The position numbers and the translations under genes are program-made. From Stomoxys calcitrans (Eukaryota > Arthropoda > Insecta > Diptera > Muscidae), in contig NC_081554.1 in NCBI RefSeq assembly GCF_963082655.1, forward strand, positions 66,139,018 through 66,203,017: 64,000 bases of DNA. Reading direction: 5' to 3'. The notes beneath the pieces are model-generated. The model saw only the letters and a list, made by a program, of their open reading frames with translations. It was not told where the DNA came from and did not search any database. Shown here piece by piece: positions 22,611-32,946 of this stretch. How positions within the stretch are numbered: position 1 is the stretch's first letter; every line of letters begins with the position of its first letter.

Positions 22611-23977
22611 GTAAGGGTGAAGTAGTATATTTTTCAACTGTGGACCACGAATACAATAAGGCTATTTTGTGTATCGCAACTATCCAGCCTTCCCAGAAAC
22701 TGGTTAGGAATCGCAAGTGTGACTACAACAATTACAACACAGTACCTAGCTTTGTGGTTAACTAATTTTGTCCTAATAAACTTTTCATAAACAATAGAAT
22801 AGGGTTTCATAAATATAAGAAATATTATAATAATTTTTTTCTTAAATGTTATGAAAAATGGTCATAAATTCGATGAAAGTTTTTCATAAATGTTATGAAA
22901 ACTTTTCTTGAACAACATGTTTAATTTTCATAAATGTTATGCCATGTTTCATTGATTTGAAACGTGTTTCATATATGTTATGAAAAGTTTCATTGGGGCG
23001 TAATTAAACATAATTTTCATAAATTTTATGACAAAATCATAAATATCATGAACATTTTTCTTTCTCTGTACTAAATTGTTGAATTTCAAACTCACGTTTA
23101 TAACCACCTATACATTAACAGGAATGAGCATCGTTTATTGCACTACTCTGAGTGAACGTTTGCTGTTCTCATGTACTGAACGATACATATAAAATAATTT
23201 ATAAAAAAATGCTGAATAATTTTGTAAATTTGTAACTAGAACACGCAATTCTCACAACCATGCCTTGGTGCTTGAAAGCGTATACCTTAAGTACTAAATG
23301 GCTTTTACGCGTGCGCAGCCATAACATAAGCTTCGGGCAAGCTGTCATGCTAAATAGACATAAATAGCTGTGGCTTAAACTAACTTTTGCCGTAAACCGA
23401 AAGCGACAGCTTGTATGATAGGGAGACAAATAGTTAAACTCTAAGAAAGTGTGAGTTTGAGTTGGAGCTCATGTAATTAACTTACTAAGATTAATTTAAC
23501 TGTGAGAAAATACCTAAAGTGATGTTCTTGAAATGAGTGTACCAAGTTTGCAAAATTATTATGAAAAAGTACTTTAAAATCTAAAGATTTTCTTGATTCT
23601 AGACAGAATACAAGTACGATATAGCATGAAATAATTCATTAATGCGATGGTTAGCTTTGGAAGACAACCCATAAAAATTATGCAATTAGACATAATATTT
23701 TAATTCCATCATAAAATTATCTTAATTAAAAATTATTCCTAATTAAATAGTCCAACATCTATTATAGGCCATAACAGTTTTGCTTACCACACTTGCCCAC
23801 AGAACCATGGGCTGGTTCTGTGGGCAATTCAACTCCATAGTGGAAATTAAATTTAAAATCCAAATCCCAGGGTGAAAAAGAGCAAATTTACCTTAAAACA
23901 CTGGCAAATTTTACCTAAACTCGAAAGACAGATTGATGCTACATAATGTTAGTGGGACAAAAGATGCTTAAATTAAA
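22611..23977. other. Unique intron sequence with a palindrome cluster
   Basis: AT-rich DNA in the third coding intron of the LRP11/MANSC-like gene. No gene is seen. Between about 22785 and 23060 a motif related to TTTCATAAATGTTATGAAA recurs; see the finding. The rest has no structure I can name. Confidence 0.5.
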
Positions 23978-25449
23978 GGCAACAAGTAAAAGCGTGCTAA
24001 GTTCGGCCGGGCAGAATCTTTTATACCCTCCACCATGGATCGCATTTGTCGAGTTCTTTTCCCGGCATTTCTTATTAGGCAAAAAATGATATAAGAAAAG
24101 ATTTGCTCTGCTATTAGAGCGATATCAAGATATGGTCCGGCTTGGACCAAAGTTATATTATATGTTGGAGACCTGTATAAAATGTCAGCCAATTCGAATA
24201 AGAATTGCGCCCTTTGGGGGCTCAAGAAGTAAAATAGAGAGATCGATTTATATAGGAGCTTTATCGGGCTATAGACAGATTCAGACCATAATAAACACGT
24301 ATGTTGGTCATGAGAGGATCCGTCGTACAAAATTTCAGGCAAATCGGATAATAATTGCGACCTCTAGAGGCTCAAGAAGTCAAGATCCCAGATCGGTTTA
24401 TATGGCAGCTATATCAGGTTATGAACCGATTGAACCTTATTTGACGCAGTTGTTGAAAGTAAGAATAAAATGCGTAATGCAAAATTTCAGCCAAATCGGA
24501 TAGGAATTGCGCCCTCTAGAAGCTCATGAAGTCAAGTCCCCAAATCTGTTTATATGACAGCTATATCAGGTTATGGACCGTTTTGAACCATACCTGGCAC
24601 AGTTGCTAGATATCATAACAAAATACTTCGTGCAAAATTTCATTCCAATCGGATAAGAATTGCGCCCTCTAGAGGCTCAAGAAGTCAAGACCCAAGATCG
24701 GTTTATATGACAGCTATATCAGGTTATGAACCGATTTAAACCATAATTGGCACAGTTGTTGAATATCATAACAAAATACTTCGTGCAAAATTTCATTCCA
24801 ATCGGATAAGAATTGCGCCCTCTAGAGGCTCAAGAAGTCAAGACCCAAGATTGGTTTATATGGCAGCTATATCAAGTTATGGACCGATTTAAACCATACT
24901 TGGCACAGTTGTTGGATATCATAATAAAACACGTCGTGTAAAATTTCATTCCAATCGGATAAGAATCGCGCACTTTAGAGGCTCAAAAAATCAAGACCCA
25001 AGATCGGTTTATATGACAGCTATATCAGGTTATGGACCGATTTAAACCATACTTGGCACAGTTGTTGGATATCATAACAAAACACGTCGTGCAAAATTTC
25101 ATTCCAATCGGATAAGAATTGCGCACTCTAGATGCTCAAGATTTCAAGACCCAAGATCGGTTTATATGGCAGCTATATCAAAACATGGACCGATATGGCC
25201 CATTTACTATACCCACCGACCTACACTAATAAGAAGTATTTGTGCAAAATTTCAAGCGGCTAGCTTTACTCCTTCGGAAGTTAGCGTGCTTTTGACAGAC
25301 AGACGGGCGAACATGGCTAGATCGACATAAAATGTCGCGACGATCAAGTATATACATACTTTATGGGGTCTAAGACGAATATTTCGAGTAGTTGCAAACA
25401 GAATGACGAAATTAGTATACCCCCCTTCCTATAGTGGAGGGTATAAAAA
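23978..25449 (+). repeat. Helitron-like element with tandem units (A type)
   Basis: Starts AAAAGCGTGCTAAGTTCGGC and ATACCCTCCACCATGGATCG, has about seven units of some 155 bp, then GACAGACAGACGGGCG and TATACATACTTTATGGGGTC, ending CCCTTCCTATAGTGGAGGGT-ATAAAAA. An old SINE copy lies directly after it. Confidence 0.8.
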
Positions 25450-25752
25450 TGCAATCTTGCCCACAAACATGAAGGAACAGGGGGTAAACAAGTCACTTAT
25501 CAATTAGGGCTGTCCGATTCAAGTTTAAGTTCAATGATAAGGGACCTCCTTTTTATAGCCGAGTTCGAGCGATGTAGCGCTGTACGACTCCTCTTTGGGG
25601 ATAAGTTTTTCTATATCATAGTACCTCACAAATGTCGTCAACATTAGGAGGGTATAACCACAGATAAACTTTTTTTCTAATGTTCCCGTCAGGATTAACA
25701 CACAGGCATTTAGCATCATAGGCGGTAATTGCAACTTCTGCGACATGGTTGC
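25450..25752 (-). repeat. tRNA-derived SINE, diverged copy
   Basis: Minus strand. Tail end at 25450 (CATGTTTGTGGGCAAGATTG), body with GAACTCGGCTATAAAAAGG, head near 25700-25750 much mutated (box B reads TGTTAATCCT). An old copy. Confidence 0.65.
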
Positions 25753-25904
25753 CTGCAGTATATTTTGGAAATATATTCGGAACCGTTTCCGCGTGACTTC
25801 GAAGTGGTTCACAACCATCTCTTCTACCCGGTTAGGGGAAGGATGATTTACGCATCTGACTATAACGCCTTTCATCGTATGCCGGGCTCCCCCGGAAAGT
25901 ACTG

Positions 25905-26590
25905 GTACGACCAACTCAAGAGGTAGAAAGAAATTCCAGATGGCAACAAGGACGTTCCTATATTCAGACGACCCGGATATGAAGACACAATGCCCGACAA
26001 AGGTTTGGTTGAAAAAAAGGTGCAGAAATTAATCTGCCCCATGCCACAATGGACATACACCTAAATCAGTAATCGGCTTCTTGTGCGCTCTCAGATTAAT
26101 TTCTGCACCCTCTTTTCAACCAAACCTAACCTAACCTATGTCGGGCATTGTGTCTTCACATCCGGGTCGCCTAAATGTAGGAACGTCCTTGCTGCCATCT
26201 GGAATATCTTTCTACCCCTTGAGTTGGTCGATTGCATGCCCTCTACTGGTTGGGAGTTAAAGTCGCCTGCCACTATATGGTTATCATCAGTCTTTCTCAG
26301 CGCATCCTCGATAGCATCAAGTTTGTATTGGAATTTGTTAATAGCATCGCTGGAGGTAAGGTAACAACAAAACAACGTAAATTTCATTCGCTTTACCCAC
26401 ACGGTTACTCCTGATACTGGCTGATGTGACTCGTAACTTGCTGTTCTTAGTACGAGTAGTAATGCCTTCGCTCTTGACTGCGTTTCTAGGGCCAGTACTT
26501 CAAATTGGTAGTCATATAGGGGTATACTATTAGTGATCTCCATAGGTATTTTATTTTTGTTTGCAAGATTTCAAACTACATTAGCAACTA
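25905..26590 (-). mobile_element. LINE endonuclease fragments forming an inverted repeat
   Basis: The minus strand 26590-26091 encodes part of an APE-type endonuclease, the domain that nicks target DNA for non-LTR retrotransposition: FCCYLTSSDAINKFQYKLDA, then DDNHIVAGDFNS with the AGDFN catalytic-core motif, and STNSRGRKIFQMAARTFL. The plus strand 25909-26036 carries a second, shorter copy of the last part (GRKKFQMAT, TQCP-T). The two copies face each other around a loop of about 55 bp. Both are broken. Confidence 0.75.
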
Positions 26591-26639
26591 GCCTGCTCCG
26601 CCGTCAGGTTAGTTCGGCTTTTGTTGTTTTTAGTCTTGT

Positions 26640-27185
26640 ATCACACTCAGTGGCAATTGCGGTTAGGAGAAAGTTTCCCAGCACTCTAAGAGATATACTT
26701 CAGGAATCTCTGCGCGCAATAGCAAAGTGGGCTACCGAAAGTGGTCTGGGTATAAATCCGTGCAAGACAGAAGTAGTTCCTTTTAGCAGGAGATACAGTG
26801 GAACCTATCTCCTTGGAAGGAGAGAATGTTCCATTTACATAAAGCGCAAAATACCTGGATGATTGGCTGGACAGGAAATTGAACTTCAAATCCAATATTT
26901 TAGAAAGGGCAAGAAAGGCCACTCTTGCCTTATACACCTGCAAGGGAGCCATTGGCAAAAGTTGGGGATTTAGACCGCGTGTCATACATTGGGTATATAC
27001 TGCAGTTGTCAGACCAATTATGCTATATGGTGTTGTGGTCTGGTAGACGGCGCTTCAAAAATCCACCTACTGCTCAATACTTAACCGGATCCAAAGGATG
27101 GCTTGTTTGTGCATCACAGGCGCACTGAGGACGACACCATCTGATGCTCTGAACTTAATGCTACATCTTATGCCTCTGGACATTG
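26640..27185 (+). mobile_element. LINE copy A, RT thumb part (5'-truncated)
   Basis: Encodes, with frameshifts, TLRDILQESLRAIAKWATES, GLGINPCKTEVV, then LYTCKGAIGKSWGFRPRV, the thumb and connection of a non-LTR RT. It matches 57715-58250 of copy C. It is cut by a SINE at 27186 and continues at 27489. It starts just after the point where the YADD motif would be, so the catalytic palm is missing. Confidence 0.8.
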
Positions 27186-27488
27186 TAAAATTGCAAATTT
27201 TGCCCATGAATATTACACTAAAGAACAGGGGCAAACTTCTCACATATCAATGAGTGCAGTTCGATTCAAGTTTTAAGCTCAATAATAAGGGGCCTCCTTT
27301 TTATAGCCGCAGTGCGACACCTCTTTGGAGAGAAGTTTTACATGGCATAGTACCTCACAAATGTTGCCAGCATTAGGAGGGGAAAACCACCGCTGAGAAA
27401 TTTTTTTCTGATGGTCTCGCCAGGATTCGAACCCAGGCGTTCAGCGTCTTAGGCGGACATGCTAACCTCTGCGCTACGGTGGCCTCCA
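27186..27488 (-). repeat. tRNA-derived SINE inserted in LINE copy A
   Basis: Full copy on the minus strand with intact box B (GGGTTCGAATCC) and A box (TAGCGCAGAGG), flanked by the 6 bp duplication ACATTG (27180-27185 and 27489-27494). The empty site is seen in the related LINE copies (CTGGACATTGTGGCTACCC). Confidence 0.9.
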
Positions 27489-28575
27489 ACATTGTGGCTA
27501 CCCAAATTGCAGCGAACACTGCCGTGGGGTTAAGGAAGCTTTCTCTATGGTCATGTGGCGTCTACGGACACTGCGTTATCCTTGATACAATGTCCGATGT
27601 TGCAGGCAGTGTGGATTACACCCTACCTGAGCCGCTTTTGATAAAAATTACTGTACCACTATGCCTGATAGAGCCGATTGGAACTACGATATCCCTGGTA
27701 ACAGAAGTTACATAGACTTCTATACGGATGGAGTGTACTCTAAAGATTTAGAACTGGTCATATCGAAGAGGTTACCCGACCACTGCAGTATGCATCAAGC
27801 AGAGATCCTTGCAATTGAGGAAGTGGTGGAATGGCTAAGATATAATGTCATTACGACGATTGGCATAAATATCTTCTTAGACAGCCAGGCAGCCATTAAA
27901 TCCCTGGAGAACGTATTTCTGAACACAAAAACCGCCTTCGACTGTCGCAGATTTCTCAACGAGATGGCTGAACAGTTCAAAATTCACCTGTTCTGGGTGC
28001 CGGGTCACAGAGGATGAGCTTGTGAGACTAGAAACTACCCTCCACATTGCAGGGATAGATGAATCCGTGGGTATGCCTCTAGCGACATGTAAGCTAAGTT
28101 TTCAGGACCAGGCCCTAAAGGGAAACGAACGCATTCCAAAACTATCTGGCCTCATCTAGACTTGAGGAGGTCTACTATTTTTCTGTCATTGGCTAGAACA
28201 GACGTCTCAGTCATTGTGTTCGTCATGACAGGTAACTGTCTATTCGAAAAACATGATGATTGCCAGCAACAACTTTTGTAGAAGCTGTAGGGACATCGAG
28301 GAAGAAGATACTATAGAACACCTTCTGTGTGTGTGTCCCGCACTAGCCGTTAGAAGGAGTTCCACTTTAGGTTCTCATTTCTTTGAGAACCTGTCTGATT
28401 TAGCGGATGTGAACATTCGCAAGTTATTGGAGTTTTTAAAGCGATCTGGGTGGTTCAACGGCAGGAACTAGAAGGCATCTTCCTTCTTCTGTTCCTGTGA
28501 TATCACAATGGACGAAAACGTCTAAGTAAGTCTGATGGCAGACTGCCACTTAAACCTAGCCTAACCTATCCCTCA
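27489..28575 (+). mobile_element. LINE copy A, RNase H and zinc-knuckle part
   Basis: Continues copy A. It encodes an RNase H domain (FYTDGVYSKDLELVISKRLP, HQAEILAIEEVVEWL, FLDSQAAIKSLENVF, HLFWVPGHRG), which would remove RNA from the RNA-DNA hybrid, then a Cys/His motif (CRSCRDIEEEDTIEHLLCVC). There is a frame break after PGHRG where the matching residues of copy B read on for about 35 codons. The 3' end has short (CCTAA)-type repeats at about 28558-28569. Confidence 0.8.
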
Positions 28576-29296
28576 GTATTTGATCGATATCTTGTGAGGA
28601 TGATGTCATCTCTGCCGATTTTTATCTTCAAAGTAATGTATCGTCTCATCGTCAGCAGCAGATAAACAGATCTGTTGCAGCTGTAAGTCAAGTGAATCCT
28701 GCCGGCTTTTGTATGGATCTTAATTTGGCAACTTTTGTGTTCCTCAATATAATTACCGCGGTGATATTTTCTGCATGGCCCACATAGTAGGCATCGTCTG
28801 ACATACCTTTCTGTGGAATCTCGTCAAGGGTGGCCTTCATAGATCTTAGCTTTGATTGTATCGTAAACCAGTGTCCAATGTTTGAAATCGTCTTAAATAA
28901 CCCTGTCACTTGGGACGAACCTTTTTGAAAACATAAAGGCAACTATGCCACATAGTTTATACAAGCCTGTATAAAGAGCAAAATTCATCGAGACGTGCTG
29001 CAAATCTCTTTGAGCTTATGATGAAAACTCTGCACTTCAATGAGTACAAAATTGTTGATTTCTCGATGTGCCAACTTCCCTCACTTCAGTGATACTTCTA
29101 TACAGACATATTGATAACAGATAAAAGAACTCTACGAAGAGGCATTTTTCTCCTTTACAGTAGATTTTTAACGTACTAAAATACATTCCTAATCTTTTAC
29201 AACATAAACCGGACAAATAATTTGATTCCAATTACAAAGAAATAAACGTTGAATTGACATGTTATTGTTCATTATTTTCCTCAATTTTTTACTCAC
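28576..29296. other. Intron sequence with an unrecognised open frame
   Basis: The minus-strand frame at 28942-28688 reads SMKATLDEIPQKGMSDDAYY, GHAENITAVIILRN and so on. It has ordinary amino-acid composition, and related reading continues toward 28600 in another frame. I do not recognise it. It could be a decayed retroelement or a fragment of another gene. Nothing around it supports a splice structure. Confidence 0.35.
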
Positions 29297-29713
29297 CTCC
29301 ATTACTGCCACCAACACCAATAGGTGTGCCTGAGACAATTTTTCGTGTTTCCCATACAGTTGGATCTTCACGGTTATTGACCACAGGTATGGAAGCTACA
29401 ACACCAGCAGTAGCTGCCTGATGTGAGGGTTGTTGCATATTTTGTAGCTGCTGTTGAGCTGATTGTTGCATTAGCGAGGGTTGATATTGAGATAATGAGG
29501 AACTGACCGAGGCTGTTTTACTATTGAGGGATGATGTAGTGTCAGATGAAGATTTAGAAGCGGGAGTTAAATTACTATTGGCTCCCGAACATTCCGGTCC
29601 CTCATCACTGCCATCTTCACATTGTGGTATACCGTCACAGGCATTGTAAATAGCAATACACTCACCCGAGTGGCAAGAAAATTGAAAGCGGCCACATTGT
29701 GCGGAAGCATTTA
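29297..29713 (-). CDS. LRP11/MANSC-like membrane protein, coding exon 3 (LDL-receptor class A domain)
   Basis: Residues 213-351. Acceptor CCTTTCC-AG at 29715-29714; the phase 1 join makes codon GTA (V213). Residues 219-254 form one complete LDL-receptor class A repeat: six cysteines (C219, C226, C231, C238, C244, C254) and the calcium-binding D-G-S-D-E signature before the last cysteine. Such repeats bind ligand through a calcium cage on the extracellular side. After it comes a Ser/Thr- and Gln-rich stretch (about 255-351) with no recognisable fold, probably an extended and glycosylated stalk. The donor GGAG/GTGAGT at 29296-29295 is strong, phase 1. MANEC followed by LDLa is the arrangement that points to the LRP11-like group rather than to a multi-repeat LDL receptor. 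Confidence 0.9.
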
Positions 29714-29855
29714 CTGGAAAGGAAAGGAGAATATTAGTTGAATCTTTGGCATTTATTATGCATTTCCTTAAGGATTTGTGGAAATGGTTCCAATCATTGA
29801 TCCAGCCCTATCATTTGCTTTTTTGTTTATTAGAACTCCACTTATTATTATTTAC

Positions 29856-30326
29856 CTTTGGCTTCCTGTGCCATATCCGTTCCTAGGGACTTTTTAGTAC
29901 TTCCATTGGATGGCATTGCATTAATCAGCCCCAGCTCTCCGTTCTTCTCTCTTATATCTGGTTTAAGTTTAAGATTTGATAGTTCCCATTCTTGTTGTGA
30001 TATGCCCGATGAGCTCTTGTGTGCCACCAACGGATGAGGAGTAGTTATATCCAGACCATGTCGTATAACTGGAGTCAAGACAGCACTTGTATAATTGGCA
30101 TGTCGTGTAAATTTACAATGGAAATTTTCCGGTGTGCCACATTCGAATAAATAGCAATAGCCATCCTTTTTACTTTCGAAAATGTAGACATCACATGATT
30201 CGGTTTCACAACACAAACGTTGACACTCTTCCATGGTGTCCAATTCGAGGCCTTGTAGATATTTGCCCCCAATGGCCTGAGATTCACCGGTACGTATTAT
30301 GGTATTTTTGTGAACATCAAATTGGC
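29856..30326 (-). CDS. LRP11/MANSC-like membrane protein, coding exon 2 (MANEC domain)
   Basis: Residues 56-212. The acceptor follows a T/C-rich tract (CCCAACAAG/GC) and joins exon 1 in phase 1 to give C-L-G-Q-F-D. With C54 from exon 1 the segment holds eight cysteines in the order C, ECQRLCC, SC, YC, EC, HC, ending by about residue 135, the spacing of a MANEC (MANSC) domain. Known family members with this domain include LRP11, MANSC1 and Kunitz inhibitors such as HAI-1, where it sits in the extracellular N-terminus. The rest of the exon is low in cysteine and polar, probably a linker; I see no PKD domain there, unlike vertebrate LRP11. The donor is AAAG/GTAAAT at 29855-29854, phase 1. The intron after it is only 142 bp and the one before it 75 bp, so this 5' block is compact. 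Confidence 0.88.
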
Positions 30327-30401
30327 CTTGTTGGGAAAAAAGGGGAAGATGTAGTTGGATCAAAAATTCAATTGAAAATTATTTGGGAGTTATGTACTTA
30401 C

Positions 30402-30567
30402 CTAAACATATCTGCAGGTCCATGCGCTTTTGTAAATGATGCGTTTTGCCATCATTCAGGGTTTCGAAGTTCACCACTTCCTTAGTCGCATGAGTACCCA
30501 TGTGTTGCACATTTGCAATTAATAGTAGTGAAACAATAGCCAGAGGCGAAATTGTAACATCCAACAT
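30402..30567 (-). CDS. LRP11/MANSC-like membrane protein, coding exon 1 (signal peptide)
   Basis: First coding exon of the only convincing host gene. The ATG at 30567-30565 is chosen because the frame further upstream has only a TTG, and the context (AAAC before ATG) is good for an insect start. It encodes residues 1-55 plus one base of codon 56. Residues about 7-27 are hydrophobic (SPLAIVSLLLIANV) and look like a cleavable signal peptide. Residue C54 is the first cysteine of the MANEC domain, which continues in the next exon. The exon ends in a consensus donor (TTTAG/GTAAGT, GT at 30401-30400), phase 1. A pyrimidine-rich acceptor ending TTCTCAG at 30618-30617 suggests this exon begins at 30616 with about 49 bases of 5' UTR, so a further non-coding exon would lie upstream. 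Confidence 0.85.
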
Positions 30568-30616
30568 GTTTCTGGCAGAGTGCAACTTGTTGACAAAGAT
30601 CTAATATGGGTGAAAT

Positions 30617-30884
30617 CTGAGAATCAAAGAATAAAAATTGGGTCAACTAAATCCTTGGTTTATTCAGTTATCCTGGTTTTATAGAGATCATTGTAAATTG
30701 GTTATATTTCTTAGGATTTTTTTTTTGAAGAATTACATCCACTAGGGTTTGAAGCACAAATTTTATTTTTAGCCCCTTTTTTAAAAAAAATTATTATTTT
30801 GGAATTTTACGAACTTTCGCCAGTTTTTGGAATAGAGGTATTTTTGGGGAGAAACAAGCATTTTTAAGTTATAAACCGTAATGC
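30617..30884. other. Intron sequence upstream of the first coding exon
   Basis: Short AT-rich stretch preceding the acceptor at 30618-30617. It contains a poor T-run near 30720 and nothing else recognisable. Confidence 0.4.
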
Positions 30885-31468
30885 TCGCATACGACGCTAG
30901 ATGTGGTTTGAATCCCCGGAGAACAGTAGAAGAATTTCTCGACTGCGCGACTGTTGACGCACATCGAAGAGTGTGCAGGGAAAAATGAAACCGCTTCGCT
31001 TGATGGGTCTCCGTCTGCAGGATCGTATTATGGTCAGGCAGTCTAAAACAGATCTCAGTCCTTGTTTTCTCAATGTAGACCAGCAGGCCCACTCTTTCCT
31101 CTAGCTTTTATCCATCCGTGTAACATGAACCTCCAGATGGCAATAAAAGGGTTCCGTCAGTACAGGACTGTGCCGCTGGCAGCAGTGACTCGTACTCGAC
31201 CTCAAGTGTTGTCTCAGTTATCCGATCGGAAATCTCTTTCATTCCTTCCAGGTTTACTATCGTCGCCTCAATTATACAGCGATGGTATAAGCTGCACTGA
31301 ATCCTCTATCCATTCTCCCATCGCTTCAAGTCTCATAGCCCCAATGGCTGCCTCTCACTTGATCTGTATATCTATGGGTCGGATATCTAGAATGGTCTCT
31401 ATTGCCCTAGTAGGAGTGGTCCTCATAGCTCCACCTATGCCAAAGCAGCATATTCTCTGAACCTGTTG
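30885..31468 (-). mobile_element. LINE copy D, RNase H start and connection, broken
   Basis: Minus strand: SKLEERVGLLVYIEKTRTEI, CFRLPDHNTILQTE (start of RNase H) and, upstream, IDIQIKCEAAIG-AMRLEAMG. It is co-linear with 55140-55620. At 31468 a Helitron-like element interrupts it; the LINE resumes at 32947 with about 180 bp missing. Confidence 0.75.
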
Positions 31469-32946
31469 TTATACCCCCCACCGAAGGATGGGGGTATATT
31501 CATTTTGTCATTCCGTTTGCAACACATCGAAATATCCATTTGCGACCCTATAAAGTATATACATTCTTGATCAGCGTAAAAATCTAAGACGATTTAGCCA
31601 TGTCCGTCCGTCTGTCCGTCTGTCTGTTGAAATCACGCTACAGTCTTTAAAAATAGAGATATTGAGCTGAAATTTTGCACAGATTCTTTTTTTGTCCATA
31701 AGCAGGTTAAATTCGAAGATGGGCTATATCGGACTATATCTTGATATAGCCCCCATATAGACCGATCCGCCGATTTAGGGTTTAAGGCCCATAAAAGCCA
31801 AATTTATTATCCGATTTTGCTGAAATTTGGGAAAGTGAGTTGTGTTAGGCTCTGCGACATCCTCCGTCAATTTGGTCCAGATCGGTCCAGATTTGGATAT
31901 AGCTGCCATATAGACCGATCCTACGATTTAGGGTCTGAGGCCCATAAAAGCCAAATTTATTATCCGATTTCTTTGAAATTTGGGACAGTGAGTTGTGTTA
32001 GGCCCCTCGACTTCCTTCGTTAATTTGGCGCAGATCGGTTCAGATTTGGATATAGCTGCCATATAGACCGATCCTCCGATTTAGGATCTTAGGCCCACAA
32101 AAGCCACATTTATTATCCGATTTTGCTGAAATTTGGGACAATGAGTTGTGTTAGGCTCTTCGACTTCCTTCATTAATTTGGACCAGATCGGTTCAGATTT
32201 GGATATAGCTGCCATGTAGACCGATCTTCCGATTTAGGGTCTTAGGCCCATAAAAGCCACATTTATTATCCGATTTCGCTGAAATTTGGGACAGTGAGTT
32301 GTGTTAGGCTCTTCGACTTCCTTCATTAATTTGGCCCAGATCGGTTCCGATTTGGATATAGCTGCCATATAGACCGATCCTCCGATTTAGGGTCTTAGGC
32401 TCACAAAAGCCACATTTATTATCCGAATTTGATGAAATTCGGGACAGTGAATTGTGTTAGGCCATTCGACATCTTTCTTCAATTTGGCCCAGATCGGTTC
32501 AGATTTGGATATAGCTGCCATATAGACCGATTTCTTGATTTAAGGTTTTGGGCCCATAAAAAGCTCATTTATTGTCCGATGTCGCCGAAATTTGGGACAG
32601 TGTGTTATGTTAAGCCCCTTGACATACTTCTGCAATATCGCACAGATCGGTCCAGATTTGGATATAGCTGCTATGTATACCGATATCTCGATTTAAAGTC
32701 TTGGCCCCATAAAAGGCGCATTTATAATCCGATTTCACTGAAATTTGTCACAGTGACTTATGTAAGGCTTTTCGACATCCGTGTCGTATATGGTTGAGAT
32801 CGGTTTATTTTTAGATATCGCTACTGTACTTTGGTCCAAATCGGAACATATTTTGATATAATTGATATGGGGCATAAGGTATGCAATTTTCACCGTGGTG
32901 GTGGTGTATTCCCGAGGTGGTGGGTATCCAAAGTTCGGCCCGGCCG
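31469..32946 (-). repeat. Helitron-like element with tandem units (B type) inserted in LINE copy D
   Basis: Starts CCACCGAAGGATGGGGGTAT, CATTCCGTTTGCAACACATCG, GTCCGTCCGTCTGTCCGTCT; about seven units of some 153 bp (TTTAGGGTCTTAGGCCCA, GGATATAGCTGCCATATAGA); ends GAGGTGGTGGGTATCCAAAG and TTCGGCCCGGCCGA. Confidence 0.8.

Noticed and set aside
27400..27488. A tRNA gene with good A and B boxes
   Set aside because: The acceptor stem does not pair and the sequence continues into the conserved SINE body; more than ten diverged copies share the same extension, so it is a SINE head.
28688..28942. A possible unannotated host gene (84-codon minus-strand frame)
   Set aside because: No splice partners, no recognised domain and broken continuation; kept only as an unrecognised open frame inside an intron.
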